A stretch of 15,115 nt of DNA from Gemmatimonadota bacterium (GTDB lineage: Bacteria; Gemmatimonadota; Gemmatimonadetes; Gemmatimonadales; Gemmatimonadaceae), in NCBI GenBank assembly GCA_947457715.1, contig CANGXK010000024.1:1-15115 (forward strand), in the 5' to 3' direction. The notes under the pieces were generated by a model, which made no database searches, was not told the DNA's origin, and saw only the letters and a program-made list of their open reading frames with translations. The position numbers were made by a program, and so were the translations under genes. Shown here piece after piece: positions 1 to 6,493 of this stretch. The first letter of the stretch is position 1; each line of letters starts with the position of its first letter.

Positions 1-357
1 ACCAAGGCGCAAACGCTCTGGGAGTTCGACGACGCCTTCACCGCACCGCTGCACGGCTTCCACGATGCCGCCGACTATTACGCCCGCGCCAGCTCTCTGC
101 CCTACCTGTCGCGCATTCAGCTGCCGACGCTGCTCCTGAGCGCGGTCGATGACCCGTTTCTACCGGCCGACGTGCTCGACCAGGTGCGACGCGAGTTGCA
201 CGGCAATGAACGGGTCGAGCTCGAGTTTCCAGCACGCGGCGGGCACGTGGGCTTCACGTCAGGTCGCCGGCCGTGGAATCCATGGTACTACGGGGAATGG
301 CGCGCGGCCGAGTTCCTGAGCGTCCGGCTGGAACGGTTCGCGAGAGCTCTTCGCTAA
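1..357 (+). CDS. YheT-like alpha/beta hydrolase, C-terminal part (5' end outside window)
   Basis: The reading frame is open from the first base to TAA at 355-357, giving the last 118 residues of a longer protein. The stretch FDDAFTAPLHGFHDAADYY (residues 9-27) followed by a short linker and LPTLLLSAVDDPF matches what I know of the YheT/EMB8 branch of alpha/beta hydrolases. The acid of the catalytic triad is probably in the VDDPF motif (D50/D51) and the catalytic histidine is H82 in GGHVGF. The nucleophile serine must lie upstream of the window. Family members are cytoplasmic hydrolases or esterases whose physiological substrates are poorly defined. The family call is fairly secure; the substrate is unknown. 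Confidence 0.85.
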   Translation, partial: TKAQTLWEFDDAFTAPLHGFHDAADYYARASSLPYLSRIQLPTLLLSAVDDPFLPADVLDQVRRELHGNERVELEFPARGGHVGFTSGRRPWNPWYYGEWRAAEFLSVRLERFARALR

Positions 358-423
358 TTGGGCGTAGGAACCACCGGCACCTCGCGCGACGGTCGGTCGC
401 TGTTTCCCCGCTGAGGTCACCCG

Positions 424-786
424 ATGCCTGGACGCTGGAGTTGGACCGACGCAGCAATTTTCATCGTCTTCTTCGTGTCGATCCGCTTCGCGTTCATCTG
501 GCTCGCCACCAAGGCGTTCGTGATGATTATCCCTGACGGTGACGAGTGCCCGATGTGCGACGACGAGACGCTGGCCGTCGAGCGCGTCGGCGGGTGGCGG
601 GTCCTCGGGGAGCGCTTCCGCCGCAGCTGGTGCCTCGGGTGCGGCTGGGAAGGCGTGCTTCGGCGCAGCGACGTGTGGCTCTCCGCCGAACGGCACCGAA
701 GACTGGTAAATCAGACCGAAGCATCCATGGCGAAGAGCCGGAGCCACTCGGGCCAGTTGCCACTCAATTCGAAGAAGTCGTCGTAG
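424..786 (+). CDS. Small membrane-anchored zinc-ribbon protein, unknown function
   Basis: This 120-residue protein starts with ATG at 424, 66 bp after the hydrolase. Residues about 9-36 are strongly hydrophobic and form one probable membrane segment. They are followed by two CxxC knuckles, C42-P-M-C45 and C70-L-G-C73, the typical spacing of a zinc ribbon. The layout suggests an N-terminal anchor with a cytoplasmic metal-binding head, but no specific family is recognised. Residues after about 95 are polar and low in complexity, and their DNA is shared with the 3' end of the convergent gene (overlap 711-786). The C-terminal tail may therefore be unconstrained. No clear Shine-Dalgarno sequence precedes the start. 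The metal site is seen directly; the role is unknown. Confidence 0.65.
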   Translation: MPGRWSWTDAAIFIVFFVSIRFAFIWLATKAFVMIIPDGDECPMCDDETLAVERVGGWRVLGERFRRSWCLGCGWEGVLRRSDVWLSAERHRRLVNQTEASMAKSRSHSGQLPLNSKKSS

Positions 787-1001
787 TACACGAGTCCGGC
801 CGCCTCGAGGCGCTCGATCAGATCGCCGAGCGAGTCTTCGCCGACCAGCGGGCCGATGGCGATCAGCGACCCTTCAATCCGGAATTCGTCGGGGGTGAGT
901 CCCAGTGCTTCGTCGACCTGTGCGCGGGTCATCTCGACGCGCTCGAAGGCCGACTTCCGGATGAGGAGTGTCGGTGCGGTATTGGGCAGAATCAGCGGCA
1001 T
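711..1001 (-). CDS. Small hypothetical protein (96 aa)
   Basis: The frame reads from ATG at 1001 down to TGA at 713-711. The product is acidic, with no signal peptide or membrane segment. Residues about 24-60 (MTRAQVDEALGLTPDEF then EGSLIAIGPLVGED) and the helix SLGDLIERLEAAGLVYYDDFFE look like a small folded cytoplasmic domain with balanced codon use rather than a shadow. It is divergent from mnmG, whose start lies 83 bp away, so both promoters must share that gap. Its last 76 bp overlap the tail of the convergent zinc-ribbon gene. I do not recognise the family. Confidence 0.6.
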   Translation of the reverse strand: MPLILPNTAPTLLIRKSAFERVEMTRAQVDEALGLTPDEFRIEGSLIAIGPLVGEDSLGDLIERLEAAGLVYYDDFFELSGNWPEWLRLFAMDASV

Positions 1002-1084
1002 CGGTCGTCGGTCGGGAGAATCGTACGAAGTCTGAGGGATATAGCGGCCGTACCGGCTTGCCGCACCGTCTAGCTTAGAGTGCC

Positions 1085-3031
1085 ATGACCGTTCACTCGC
1101 CCCCTCGCGCGGATTTTGAGGCGTCGTTCGACGTCGTCGTCATCGGCGCTGGACATGCCGGCACCGAGGCCGCCGTAGCGGCGGCCCGCTCCGGCGCCTC
1201 GGTGGCGCTGATCACCGGCGCGCTCGAGCAGATCGGGCAGCTGTCGTGCAACCCGGCCATCGGCGGCATTGCCAAGGGTACGGTCGTACGCGAAGTGGAT
1301 GCTCTGGGCGGCATCATGGGGCGCGCTACCGATTTGGCGTCGGTGCAGTTCCGCATGCTCAATCGCGGCAAGGGACCGGCGGTCTGGGCGCCGCGCGCGC
1401 AGTGCGATCGCGGCCTCTATCGGCGCGCGGTGCGGCAGTTGCTGGAGGCGCAGCCCACGCTGGTCACGATTCAGGGCATGGTGGCGCGGCTGTTGTTCGA
1501 CGCCAGCGGCGAACGTGTGTCGGGCGTGGAAACAATCGAAGGCCGGCGCTTCGGCGCGCGCGCCGTGGTGCTCACCACCGGCACATTCGGACGCGGCAAG
1601 ATGCATATCGGTACGGGGACGCAGATCAGCGGCGGTCGCGCCGGCGAGGCATCGTCGGTACTGCTCGGCGAGCAGCTCGACGCCTTGGGTCTGGTTACCG
1701 AGCGCTTCAAAACGGGCACCCCGCCGCGCATCGATGGACGCAGTGTGCGCACGGCCGATCTCGAACTGCAGCACAGTGAGATCGAGCAGTTCGATTATTC
1801 GTGGTCGCATTTCTGGGCGACGCCACGCGCGCATGTCATGGACGGTGCACGGCGTACACGGCATCCGGCGCAGATGCCCTGCTGGCTCACGATGCTTGAC
1901 GAAGCGGGCACGTCGATCATCGCACACCATCTGGCCGAGTCGGCGATGTACGGTGGAGCGATCGCGTCGCGTGGTCCGCGCTATTGTCCGAGCGTCGAAG
2001 ACAAGGTGGTGAAGTTTCCCGATAAGGCGCAGCATCAGCTCTTTCTCGAGCCGGAGGGTCACGACACGAGTGAGTTGTACGTGAACGGCTTGTCGACGTC
2101 GCTGCCGGCGCCGGTGCAGCTCGCAGTGATGCGCAGTGTGCGCGGCCTCGAAGCGGTGCGTATGACGCGCGCCGGCTATGCGATCGAGTACGACTACTAT
2201 CCGCCCACCCAGCTGTCGTCCACGCTCGCCTCGCGCGCCGTGCACGGTCTGTATTTCGCGGGACAGGTGAACGGGACGACGGGCTACGAGGAAGCGGCCG
2301 GTCAGGGCGTGATCGCCGGGCTCAATGCCGCCCGCTGGGTGCAGGAGCGCGAGCCGGTGATCCTCGGCCGCGAGACGAGTTACATCGGGGTGCTGATCGA
2401 CGATTTGGTCACGCGCGGCGTCGACGAGCCATATCGGTTGTTCACGTCGCGCAGCGAGTTTCGTCTCACGGTCCGTCAGGACAACGCGCTCGCGAGGCTG
2501 GGCGAGCTCGCTGACGGGTTGGGGTTGCTCACGCCGCTCGAGCAGGCGGCAATGGGCATGCGTTTGGGGGCGGTGCGCGAGGCATACGCGCTGGCCGAGC
2601 GCACCAGCATGTCGCCCACGGTAGCCGATCCACTGTTGCGAGCGGTGGGTTCGGCGCCGTTGCTGCACGCGGTGCGGGCGATCGAGCTTACGCGCCGTCA
2701 GGATGTGTCGCTGCAAGCCCTCTTCGCGGCGGCGGGGGTGGGTGACACGCTCCCGGTGGACGCGGTGGTCGGCGCGGAGCTCGAGATCAAGTACGAGCGC
2801 TATTTCGAGAAGGAGCGGAACCGCGCGAACCGGCTCAGGGCTCAGGGTGCGGTCTCGCTGCACGCGTCGCTGAACTACGAGGCGATGCTCACGATCTCGA
2901 TCGAGGCCCGCCAGAAGCTCACGCGCATCCGCCCGGCCACGCTGGCCCAGGCGGGTCAGATCCCGGGCATCAGCCCGGCGGATCTGCAGAATCTGCTGAT
3001 GGAGATCCGGCGGACGCCGATTGGTGAGTAG
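1085..3031 (+). CDS. mnmG: tRNA uridine-5-carboxymethylaminomethyl(34) synthesis enzyme MnmG (GidA)
   Basis: MnmG is the FAD-dependent half of the MnmE-MnmG complex, which installs the (carboxymethyl)aminomethyl group on wobble U34 of certain tRNAs in the cytoplasm. At 648 residues it is slightly longer than the usual 620-630. The FAD-binding GAGHAG loop is at residues 21-26. The conserved CNPAIGG segment starts at C55 and is followed by NRGKGPAVWAPRAQCDR. Both GidA signatures are present: GPRYCPSVEDK at 297-307 and AGQVNGTTGYEEAAGQG at 392-408. The C-terminal helical domain, which contacts MnmE and tRNA, is complete. The ATG at 1085 is chosen because homology begins about 14 residues later; no Shine-Dalgarno sequence is visible. 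MnmG classically sits next to rsmG and parAB near the replication origin. Here parAB follows, but rsmG does not. Confidence 0.98.
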   Translation: MTVHSPPRADFEASFDVVVIGAGHAGTEAAVAAARSGASVALITGALEQIGQLSCNPAIGGIAKGTVVREVDALGGIMGRATDLASVQFRMLNRGKGPAVWAPRAQCDRGLYRRAVRQLLEAQPTLVTIQGMVARLLFDASGERVSGVETIEGRRFGARAVVLTTGTFGRGKMHIGTGTQISGGRAGEASSVLLGEQLDALGLVTERFKTGTPPRIDGRSVRTADLELQHSEIEQFDYSWSHFWATPRAHVMDGARRTRHPAQMPCWLTMLDEAGTSIIAHHLAESAMYGGAIASRGPRYCPSVEDKVVKFPDKAQHQLFLEPEGHDTSELYVNGLSTSLPAPVQLAVMRSVRGLEAVRMTRAGYAIEYDYYPPTQLSSTLASRAVHGLYFAGQVNGTTGYEEAAGQGVIAGLNAARWVQEREPVILGRETSYIGVLIDDLVTRGVDEPYRLFTSRSEFRLTVRQDNALARLGELADGLGLLTPLEQAAMGMRLGAVREAYALAERTSMSPTVADPLLRAVGSAPLLHAVRAIELTRRQDVSLQALFAAAGVGDTLPVDAVVGAELEIKYERYFEKERNRANRLRAQGAVSLHASLNYEAMLTISIEARQKLTRIRPATLAQAGQIPGISPADLQNLLMEIRRTPIGE

Positions 3032-3072
3032 GGTGTGCGTGCGGATGGCACCGAGCGATCGGTGAGTACCGC

Positions 3073-3214
3073 GGTTCACGCGAAGGGCCGCGAAGAACAG
3101 CAACCACACCTTTTTGGTTCGGCTCGGCGCCGGCTGCCTGCCGAGATCCATTCAGTGTTTTTCTTTTGCAGTTCTTCGCGCTCTTCGCGGCCCTTCGCGG
3201 ACTTCGCGTGAACC
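3073..3214. repeat. Inverted pair of 9-nt-periodic mini-repeats after mnmG
   Basis: The left arm (3073-3105) and right arm (3166-3214) are built from a degenerate nonamer of the form GCGAAGNNC, read in opposite directions. GGTTCACGCGAAG at 3073-3085 pairs perfectly with 3202-3214. GCGAAGGGCCGCGAAGA at 3080-3096 pairs with 3182-3198. The right arm carries two more nonamer units than the left, so the arms differ by whole units. A small GC-rich hairpin (CTCGGC at 3123-3128 with GCCGAG at 3140-3145) lies between them, followed by a T-rich stretch. The RNA could fold into a long hairpin just past the mnmG stop and might help end the transcript. Confidence 0.75.
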
Positions 3215-3260
3215 AGCGGGCTCTCCGATGATACCGAGAAAGCCGAAAGCACCGCCATTT

Positions 3261-3302
3261 GACGCGAAGAACGCGAAGGACGCGAAGAGCGCGAAGAACA
3301 GC
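3261..3302. repeat. Direct array of GCGAAGNNC nonamers
   Basis: Four consecutive nonamer units (GCGAAGAAC, GCGAAGGAC, GCGAAGAGC, GCGAAGAAC) run without a break. They belong to the same unit family as the inverted pair 47 bp upstream and match the left-arm orientation. The two unit-variable bases change while the GCGAAG core is constant. There are no unique spacers between units, so this is not a CRISPR array. No coding function is apparent. Confidence 0.8.
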
Positions 3303-3385
3303 TCAGAACGTGTGCACCTTTGCCGGATCTGTTCGTCTCCGAAAAGAGGCGTCAGCCTGCCCCGACTCGGCAAATAGGCGCAAAA

Positions 3386-3475
3386 CTGAGAATCCCACAC
3401 GATAACAATATTTGTCGTGATAATGGCTGTATAATGTTTTTATAGTGTATCGTCATTAAATCACTTTTCGCAACA
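3386..3475. other. AT-rich island in the mnmG-SIMPL gap
   Basis: The 3032-3584 gap has no credible gene. After the repeats it contains about 90 bp of clearly AT-rich sequence in an otherwise GC-rich window. Visible elements are a TATAAT at 3430-3435 with no good -35 box, a TATAGT at 3441-3446, a short dyad CACGA...TCGTG (3398-3418), and a longer imperfect dyad GTGATAATG (3417-3425) with CATTAAATCAC (3454-3464). It could be an operator/promoter region, an unwinding element, or a remnant of foreign DNA. No DnaA box (TTATCCACA or a close form) was seen. Confidence 0.45.
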
Positions 3476-3510
3476 TATTTCGTACGGTTCGCCATCAAAC
3501 TGTGCCACAT

Positions 3511-3540
3511 TTGACCAAAAATGGCCGCACGGGGTAGAAG
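3511..3540 (+). promoter_or_regulatory. Candidate sigma70-type promoter for the SIMPL gene
   Basis: TTGACC at 3511-3516 matches five of six bases of the -35 consensus. After 18 bp, TAGAAG at 3535-3540 matches four of six of the -10 consensus. Transcription would start near 3547, giving a leader of roughly 38 nt before the ATG at 3585. Confidence 0.4.
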
Positions 3541-3571
3541 CCAATCGCCACCACACGCGTTCTTTATAGAT

Positions 3572-3577
3572 GAGGAG
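3572..3577 (+). promoter_or_regulatory. Ribosome binding site that fixes the SIMPL start at 3585
   Basis: GAGGAG at 3572-3577 lies 7 nt before ATG 3585. An upstream in-frame ATG at 3570 overlaps this purine run and has no ribosome binding site of its own, so 3585 is preferred. Confidence 0.7.
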
Positions 3578-3584
3578 ATTCACC

Positions 3585-4343
3585 ATGATCATGCGCTTGT
3601 CGAACCGGACCGTTCGCCCGCTCACTGCTGCCGCCTTCGCACTCGCCGTACTCGCCGCCCCCATGCTCGCCACCCAGGCGGCGGCCCAGATGTCGATGCC
3701 GCAGCCGCCACCGCAGATCGTGGTGACCGGGCGTGGCGAGGTGCAAGTCACGCCCGACCGCGCGCAGGTGCAGGTTGGCATGGAGACGCAGGCCAGGACC
3801 GCCGCGCTCGCCTCGAAGGAGAACAACCAGAAGCAGACGGCGATCCTTACCGCCATCCGGGCACTGGGCATTCCCGCCTCGCAGATCCAGACGCTCAACT
3901 ACAGCGTCATGCCGATCCAGCGGTACGATGAGAAGACCCAGCGCGTCGTCATCGACGGCTACCGCGTGAGTAACATCGTGCAGGTCGAGACCGACAAGAT
4001 CGAGCAGGCCGGACCGATCATCGATGCCGCCCTCACCAGTGGCGGCAACCGGGTGGCCGGAGTCGACTTTGTGGTGAAGGACCGCGCCAAGGCCGAAGAG
4101 TCGGCGCTGATCAAAGCCGTGGAAAGCGCGCAGCGTCAGGCGGAGGTTGCGGCCAAGGCCGCGGGCGGACAGATCGCCGAACTGCTCGAACTCAACATCA
4201 ATGAGTACGAGCGCCCGCAACCGCGAGCCGTGATGGCGATGGCGAGGATGGAGATGGCCGACGCGTCGGCTCCCACGCCCGTGAGTGAAGGCATGGCCAC
4301 GATCGCGGTCAGTGTGACGACGCGCTGGCGCTTCACGAAGTAG
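3585..4343 (+). CDS. Exported SIMPL-domain (DUF541) protein
   Basis: The product is 252 residues. Residues 1-34 form a clear signal peptide: a basic start, a hydrophobic AAAFALAVLAAPMLA core, and AAA before Q35 as the likely cleavage site. The rest is one SIMPL domain, from IVVTGRGEVQVTPDRAQVQVGM (about 45-66) through YRVSNIVQVE to the closing strand TIAVSVTTRWRF at the C terminus. SIMPL-domain proteins of this type are exported or periplasmic; the name comes from a protein linked to IRAK signalling. Relatives such as E. coli YggE are linked to oxidative-stress tolerance, and some assemble into large rings, but no enzymatic activity is established. It stands alone with its own candidate promoter, between mnmG and the parS sites. 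No link to chromosome partitioning is implied. Confidence 0.93.
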   Translation: MIMRLSNRTVRPLTAAAFALAVLAAPMLATQAAAQMSMPQPPPQIVVTGRGEVQVTPDRAQVQVGMETQARTAALASKENNQKQTAILTAIRALGIPASQIQTLNYSVMPIQRYDEKTQRVVIDGYRVSNIVQVETDKIEQAGPIIDAALTSGGNRVAGVDFVVKDRAKAEESALIKAVESAQRQAEVAAKAAGGQIAELLELNINEYERPQPRAVMAMARMEMADASAPTPVSEGMATIAVSVTTRWRFTK

Positions 4344-4362
4344 CCGCCGAGGCCGAGGCGGC
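4343..4362 (+). terminator. Possible weak terminator hairpin after the SIMPL gene
   Basis: GCCGCC (4343-4348) pairs with GGCGGC (4357-4362) across an 8-nt loop directly at the stop codon. No T run follows, so intrinsic termination is doubtful. Confidence 0.25.
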
Positions 4363-4441
4363 ACCGCCCTATGCGAAGGAGTGCGAGTTGAACGTGCGAT
4401 AACGGGGGCGATTTTGAGGCTTCCCCCTTTTTCTTGGCAAC

Positions 4442-4457
4442 TGTTTCACGTGAAACG
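4442..4457. promoter_or_regulatory. parS: parS centromere site 1
   Basis: The 14-bp palindrome GTTTCACGTGAAAC (4443-4456) is perfect. The 16-mer here matches the known parS consensus TGTTTCACGTGAAACA at 15 of 16 positions, ending in G. ParB loads at such sites and spreads outward. This site lies 170 bp upstream of parA. Confidence 0.95.
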
Positions 4458-4496
4458 GTGCGACCTCTCCCCTTCTGCACCTCCCGGACCATGCCA

Positions 4497-4512
4497 TGTT
4501 TCACGTGAAACG
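4497..4512. promoter_or_regulatory. parS: parS centromere site 2
   Basis: This is an exact second copy of the 16-bp site, with the core palindrome at 4498-4511. It lies exactly 55 bp from site 1, about five helical turns, so the two sites face nearly the same side of the helix. Lying just before parA, it could also let ParB influence parAB transcription; that is inference. Confidence 0.95.
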
Positions 4513-4587
4513 CCCAAACCGCACAATTCCTGCACCAAACCACCGAATTGGTCTGCTCCCACGATAGGCCCGGACCCACGCGACGCC

Positions 4588-4593
4588 TATACT
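4588..4593 (+). promoter_or_regulatory. Candidate -10 element for parA
   Basis: TATACT (five of six to consensus) lies 35 bp before the parA TTG start, giving a leader of about 28 nt. No recognisable -35 box is found at 16-18 bp spacing. The element is 75 bp from the second parS site. Confidence 0.3.
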
Positions 4594-4627
4594 ACCCGTC
4601 CCCGCGCACCCTCCTCGCAGACGTCTC

Positions 4628-5422
4628 TTGGCACGCATCCTCGCTATCGCCAACCAGAAAGGTGGAGTCGGTAAGACCACCACCGCGGTAAACCTCGCCG
4701 CCTCCCTCGCAGTCGCTGAGCAGCGCACGCTCCTCATCGATGCCGACCCACAAGGGAATGCCACGAGCGGATGCGGAATCTCCCGCGACGACTTCACCAT
4801 GGACTGCTATGACGTCCTCATCGGCGGAGCCTCCGTCGATCAGGCCATCATACCCAACGTCCAGTTCCGACACCTCGACGTCCTCCCGACCACCCCCGAA
4901 CTCTCCGGCGCCGAAGTCGAGCTCGTCGATGCCGAAGACCGGGGGACCCGCATGCGCGATGCCCTGGCGCCCATCCGCGAACGGTACGACTTCATCCTGA
5001 TCGACTGCCCACCGTCACTCGGGCTCATCACGCTGAACATGCTCGTGGCCGCCGACGCCATCCTCATCCCGTTGCAATGCGAGTACTACGCACTCGAGGG
5101 ACTCTCGCAGTTGCTGAGCACCGTGCAACGCGTCCAGGACTCGCTCAACCCGGACCTCGAAGTCGATAGCGTCCTGCTCACCATGTACGACGCCCGACTC
5201 AATCTCTCAAGGCAGGTTGCCGACGACGCCCGCACCCACTTCGGCGACAAGGTCTTCAGCACCGTCATTCCCAGAAACATCCGCTTGGCCGAAGCCCCAA
5301 GCTTCGGCAAGCCGATCGTGGTATACGATGTGTCATCCGTCGGCGCTCAGGCCTACATGGCCGTCGCCCGCGAACTCATCGATCGCACGGCCGCCGCCTC
5401 CAAGCCCCCAGAAGGCACGTAA
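4628..5422 (+). CDS. parA: Chromosome-partitioning ATPase ParA
   Basis: ParA (Soj type) is a deviant Walker ATPase that binds the nucleoid nonspecifically when ATP-loaded and moves ParB-parS complexes. The product is 264 residues and lacks an N-terminal DNA-binding extension, as in chromosomal ParA. The deviant Walker A KGGVGKTTT is at residues 11-19 with signature lysine K11. LLIDADPQGNAT is at about 35-46, and Walker B FILIDCPPS at 122-130. The start is TTG 4628, because MARILAIANQKGG is the usual ParA opening and no ATG fits. No Shine-Dalgarno sequence is visible. It is followed 32 bp later by parB, and the pair is surely co-transcribed. The sense strand is C-rich, unlike mnmG upstream. 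Confidence 0.98.
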   Translation: MARILAIANQKGGVGKTTTAVNLAASLAVAEQRTLLIDADPQGNATSGCGISRDDFTMDCYDVLIGGASVDQAIIPNVQFRHLDVLPTTPELSGAEVELVDAEDRGTRMRDALAPIRERYDFILIDCPPSLGLITLNMLVAADAILIPLQCEYYALEGLSQLLSTVQRVQDSLNPDLEVDSVLLTMYDARLNLSRQVADDARTHFGDKVFSTVIPRNIRLAEAPSFGKPIVVYDVSSVGAQAYMAVARELIDRTAAASKPPEGT

Positions 5423-5454
5423 CATTCTCTGCATCAAGCACTTACGTAGCTCTT

Positions 5455-6414
5455 ATGACGCCTGAACCCCCTCGCCGCCTTGGACGCGGGCTCGATGCCC
5501 TCCTCGCTCGGCGTGACGCCCCCAAAGAGACGGCCAAAGCCGCCAACTCGGCGACCTCGACCGCCGAACAGCCAGAGAACGCGCGCGAGGAATCCCCGCT
5601 GCGCACCCTCAAGCTCGCCCAGATCCGCGCCAATCCCTACCAACCGCGACAAGAGTTCCGCCCCGAAGAACTCGCCGATCTCGAAGCGAGTCTGCGCGTG
5701 AATGGCCTACTCCAGCCGATCACCGTGCGCCCAGCCCCCAATGGCACCGGCTACGAACTGATCGCCGGTGAGCGACGCCTCCGAGCCGCCACCCGGTTGG
5801 GATGGACCGAGATCCCCGCCCTCGTTAAACCGGTCGACGACAAGACGCTGCTCGTGTTGGCTATGATCGAAAACCTCCAACGCGCCGACCTCGACCCCAT
5901 CGAGGAAGCCGATGGATACCACCGACTCGCCGAAGAATTCCAGCTCAGCAACCAGGAAGTCGCCGACGTCGTCGGGAAGGATCGCTCGACCGTCGCCAAC
6001 GCCCTCCGCCTCCGCCAGCTCCCCGCTTCCGTGCGCCGGATGCTGCAGGCAAAACAGCTGACCGCCGGACACGCCCGCGCCCTCCTCCCGCTGGCCACCG
6101 AACGCGCCATCGTCGACCTGGCCCGAGACATCATCGACGGCGGACTCTCCGTCCGCGAAGTCGAACGCCGGGTTCAAGTCGGACGACCGAAACCGCCAGC
6201 CGCTGGGAAGAAACAGACCGAAACCGAACCCACAACGCCAGCAGGCGCCTCCGCCGCCACCGTTCGCCAGATAGAAGAACGACTCCGACGGAAACTCCAG
6301 ACCGGCGTGTCCATTCACCTCTCAGCAAAAGACAAAGGCGAAGTCCGCATCGCCTTCTTCTCCAACGATGATCTCGAGCGACTCCTCGACCTGCTCGGCG
6401 TTTCTCTCGATTAA
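5455..6414 (+). CDS. parB: Chromosome-partitioning protein ParB (parS-binding CTPase)
   Basis: ParB binds parS and, when CTP-bound, closes into a clamp that slides along DNA. The product is 319 residues. The N-terminal RRLGRGLDALLARR (7-20) is the ParA-stimulating peptide. A polar linker leads to the ParB/Sulfiredoxin-like domain with NPYQPR (60-65), GERRLRA (105-111), the arginine-rich CTP-binding motif, and ENLQRADLDPIEEA (139-152). The parS-reading helix-turn-helix covers about 165-190 (NQEVADVVGKDRSTVANALRL). A basic/proline linker then joins the C-terminal dimerisation domain (about 268-319). All parts are intact. The two parS copies upstream of parA are its obvious targets. Confidence 0.98.
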   Translation: MTPEPPRRLGRGLDALLARRDAPKETAKAANSATSTAEQPENAREESPLRTLKLAQIRANPYQPRQEFRPEELADLEASLRVNGLLQPITVRPAPNGTGYELIAGERRLRAATRLGWTEIPALVKPVDDKTLLVLAMIENLQRADLDPIEEADGYHRLAEEFQLSNQEVADVVGKDRSTVANALRLRQLPASVRRMLQAKQLTAGHARALLPLATERAIVDLARDIIDGGLSVREVERRVQVGRPKPPAAGKKQTETEPTTPAGASAATVRQIEERLRRKLQTGVSIHLSAKDKGEVRIAFFSNDDLERLLDLLGVSLD

Positions 6415-6423
6415 CCAAGCACC

Positions 6424-6447
6424 GCGCTTTTCTGTGCACGAAAACGC
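6424..6447 (+). terminator. Imperfect hairpin between parB and the transporter operon
   Basis: GCGCTTTTC (6424-6432) pairs with GAAAACGC (6440-6447) around a 7-nt loop, with one bulged base. No T run follows, so it is at best a weak terminator or a transcript-end stabiliser. It is the only structure seen in the 79-bp gap. Confidence 0.25.
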
Positions 6448-6481
6448 CACCATTGAAACACCAACGCGCCTAAGCTTCCGT

Positions 6482-6486
6482 AAGGA
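6482..6486 (+). promoter_or_regulatory. Ribosome binding site deciding the BMP lipoprotein start
   Basis: AAGGA lies 7 nt before ATG 6494. The frame is open further upstream into parB, but only the 6494 start gives a lipoprotein signal peptide at the N terminus. Confidence 0.7.
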
Positions 6487-6493
6487 TCTCATT

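Noticed and set aside
1070..3151. A 693-codon open frame on the minus strand opposite mnmG
   Set aside because: It is antisense to a certain mnmG, has highly Arg/His-rich low-quality composition with no recognisable motif, and such long antisense frames are common in high-GC genes.
3261..3302. CRISPR-like array
   Set aside because: The units are only 9 nt and contiguous, with no unique spacers and no cas genes nearby.
3386..3475. Functional oriC
   Set aside because: It is AT-rich and near mnmG/parAB, but no DnaA box cluster or dnaA/dnaN gene is visible, so it is not called as an origin.
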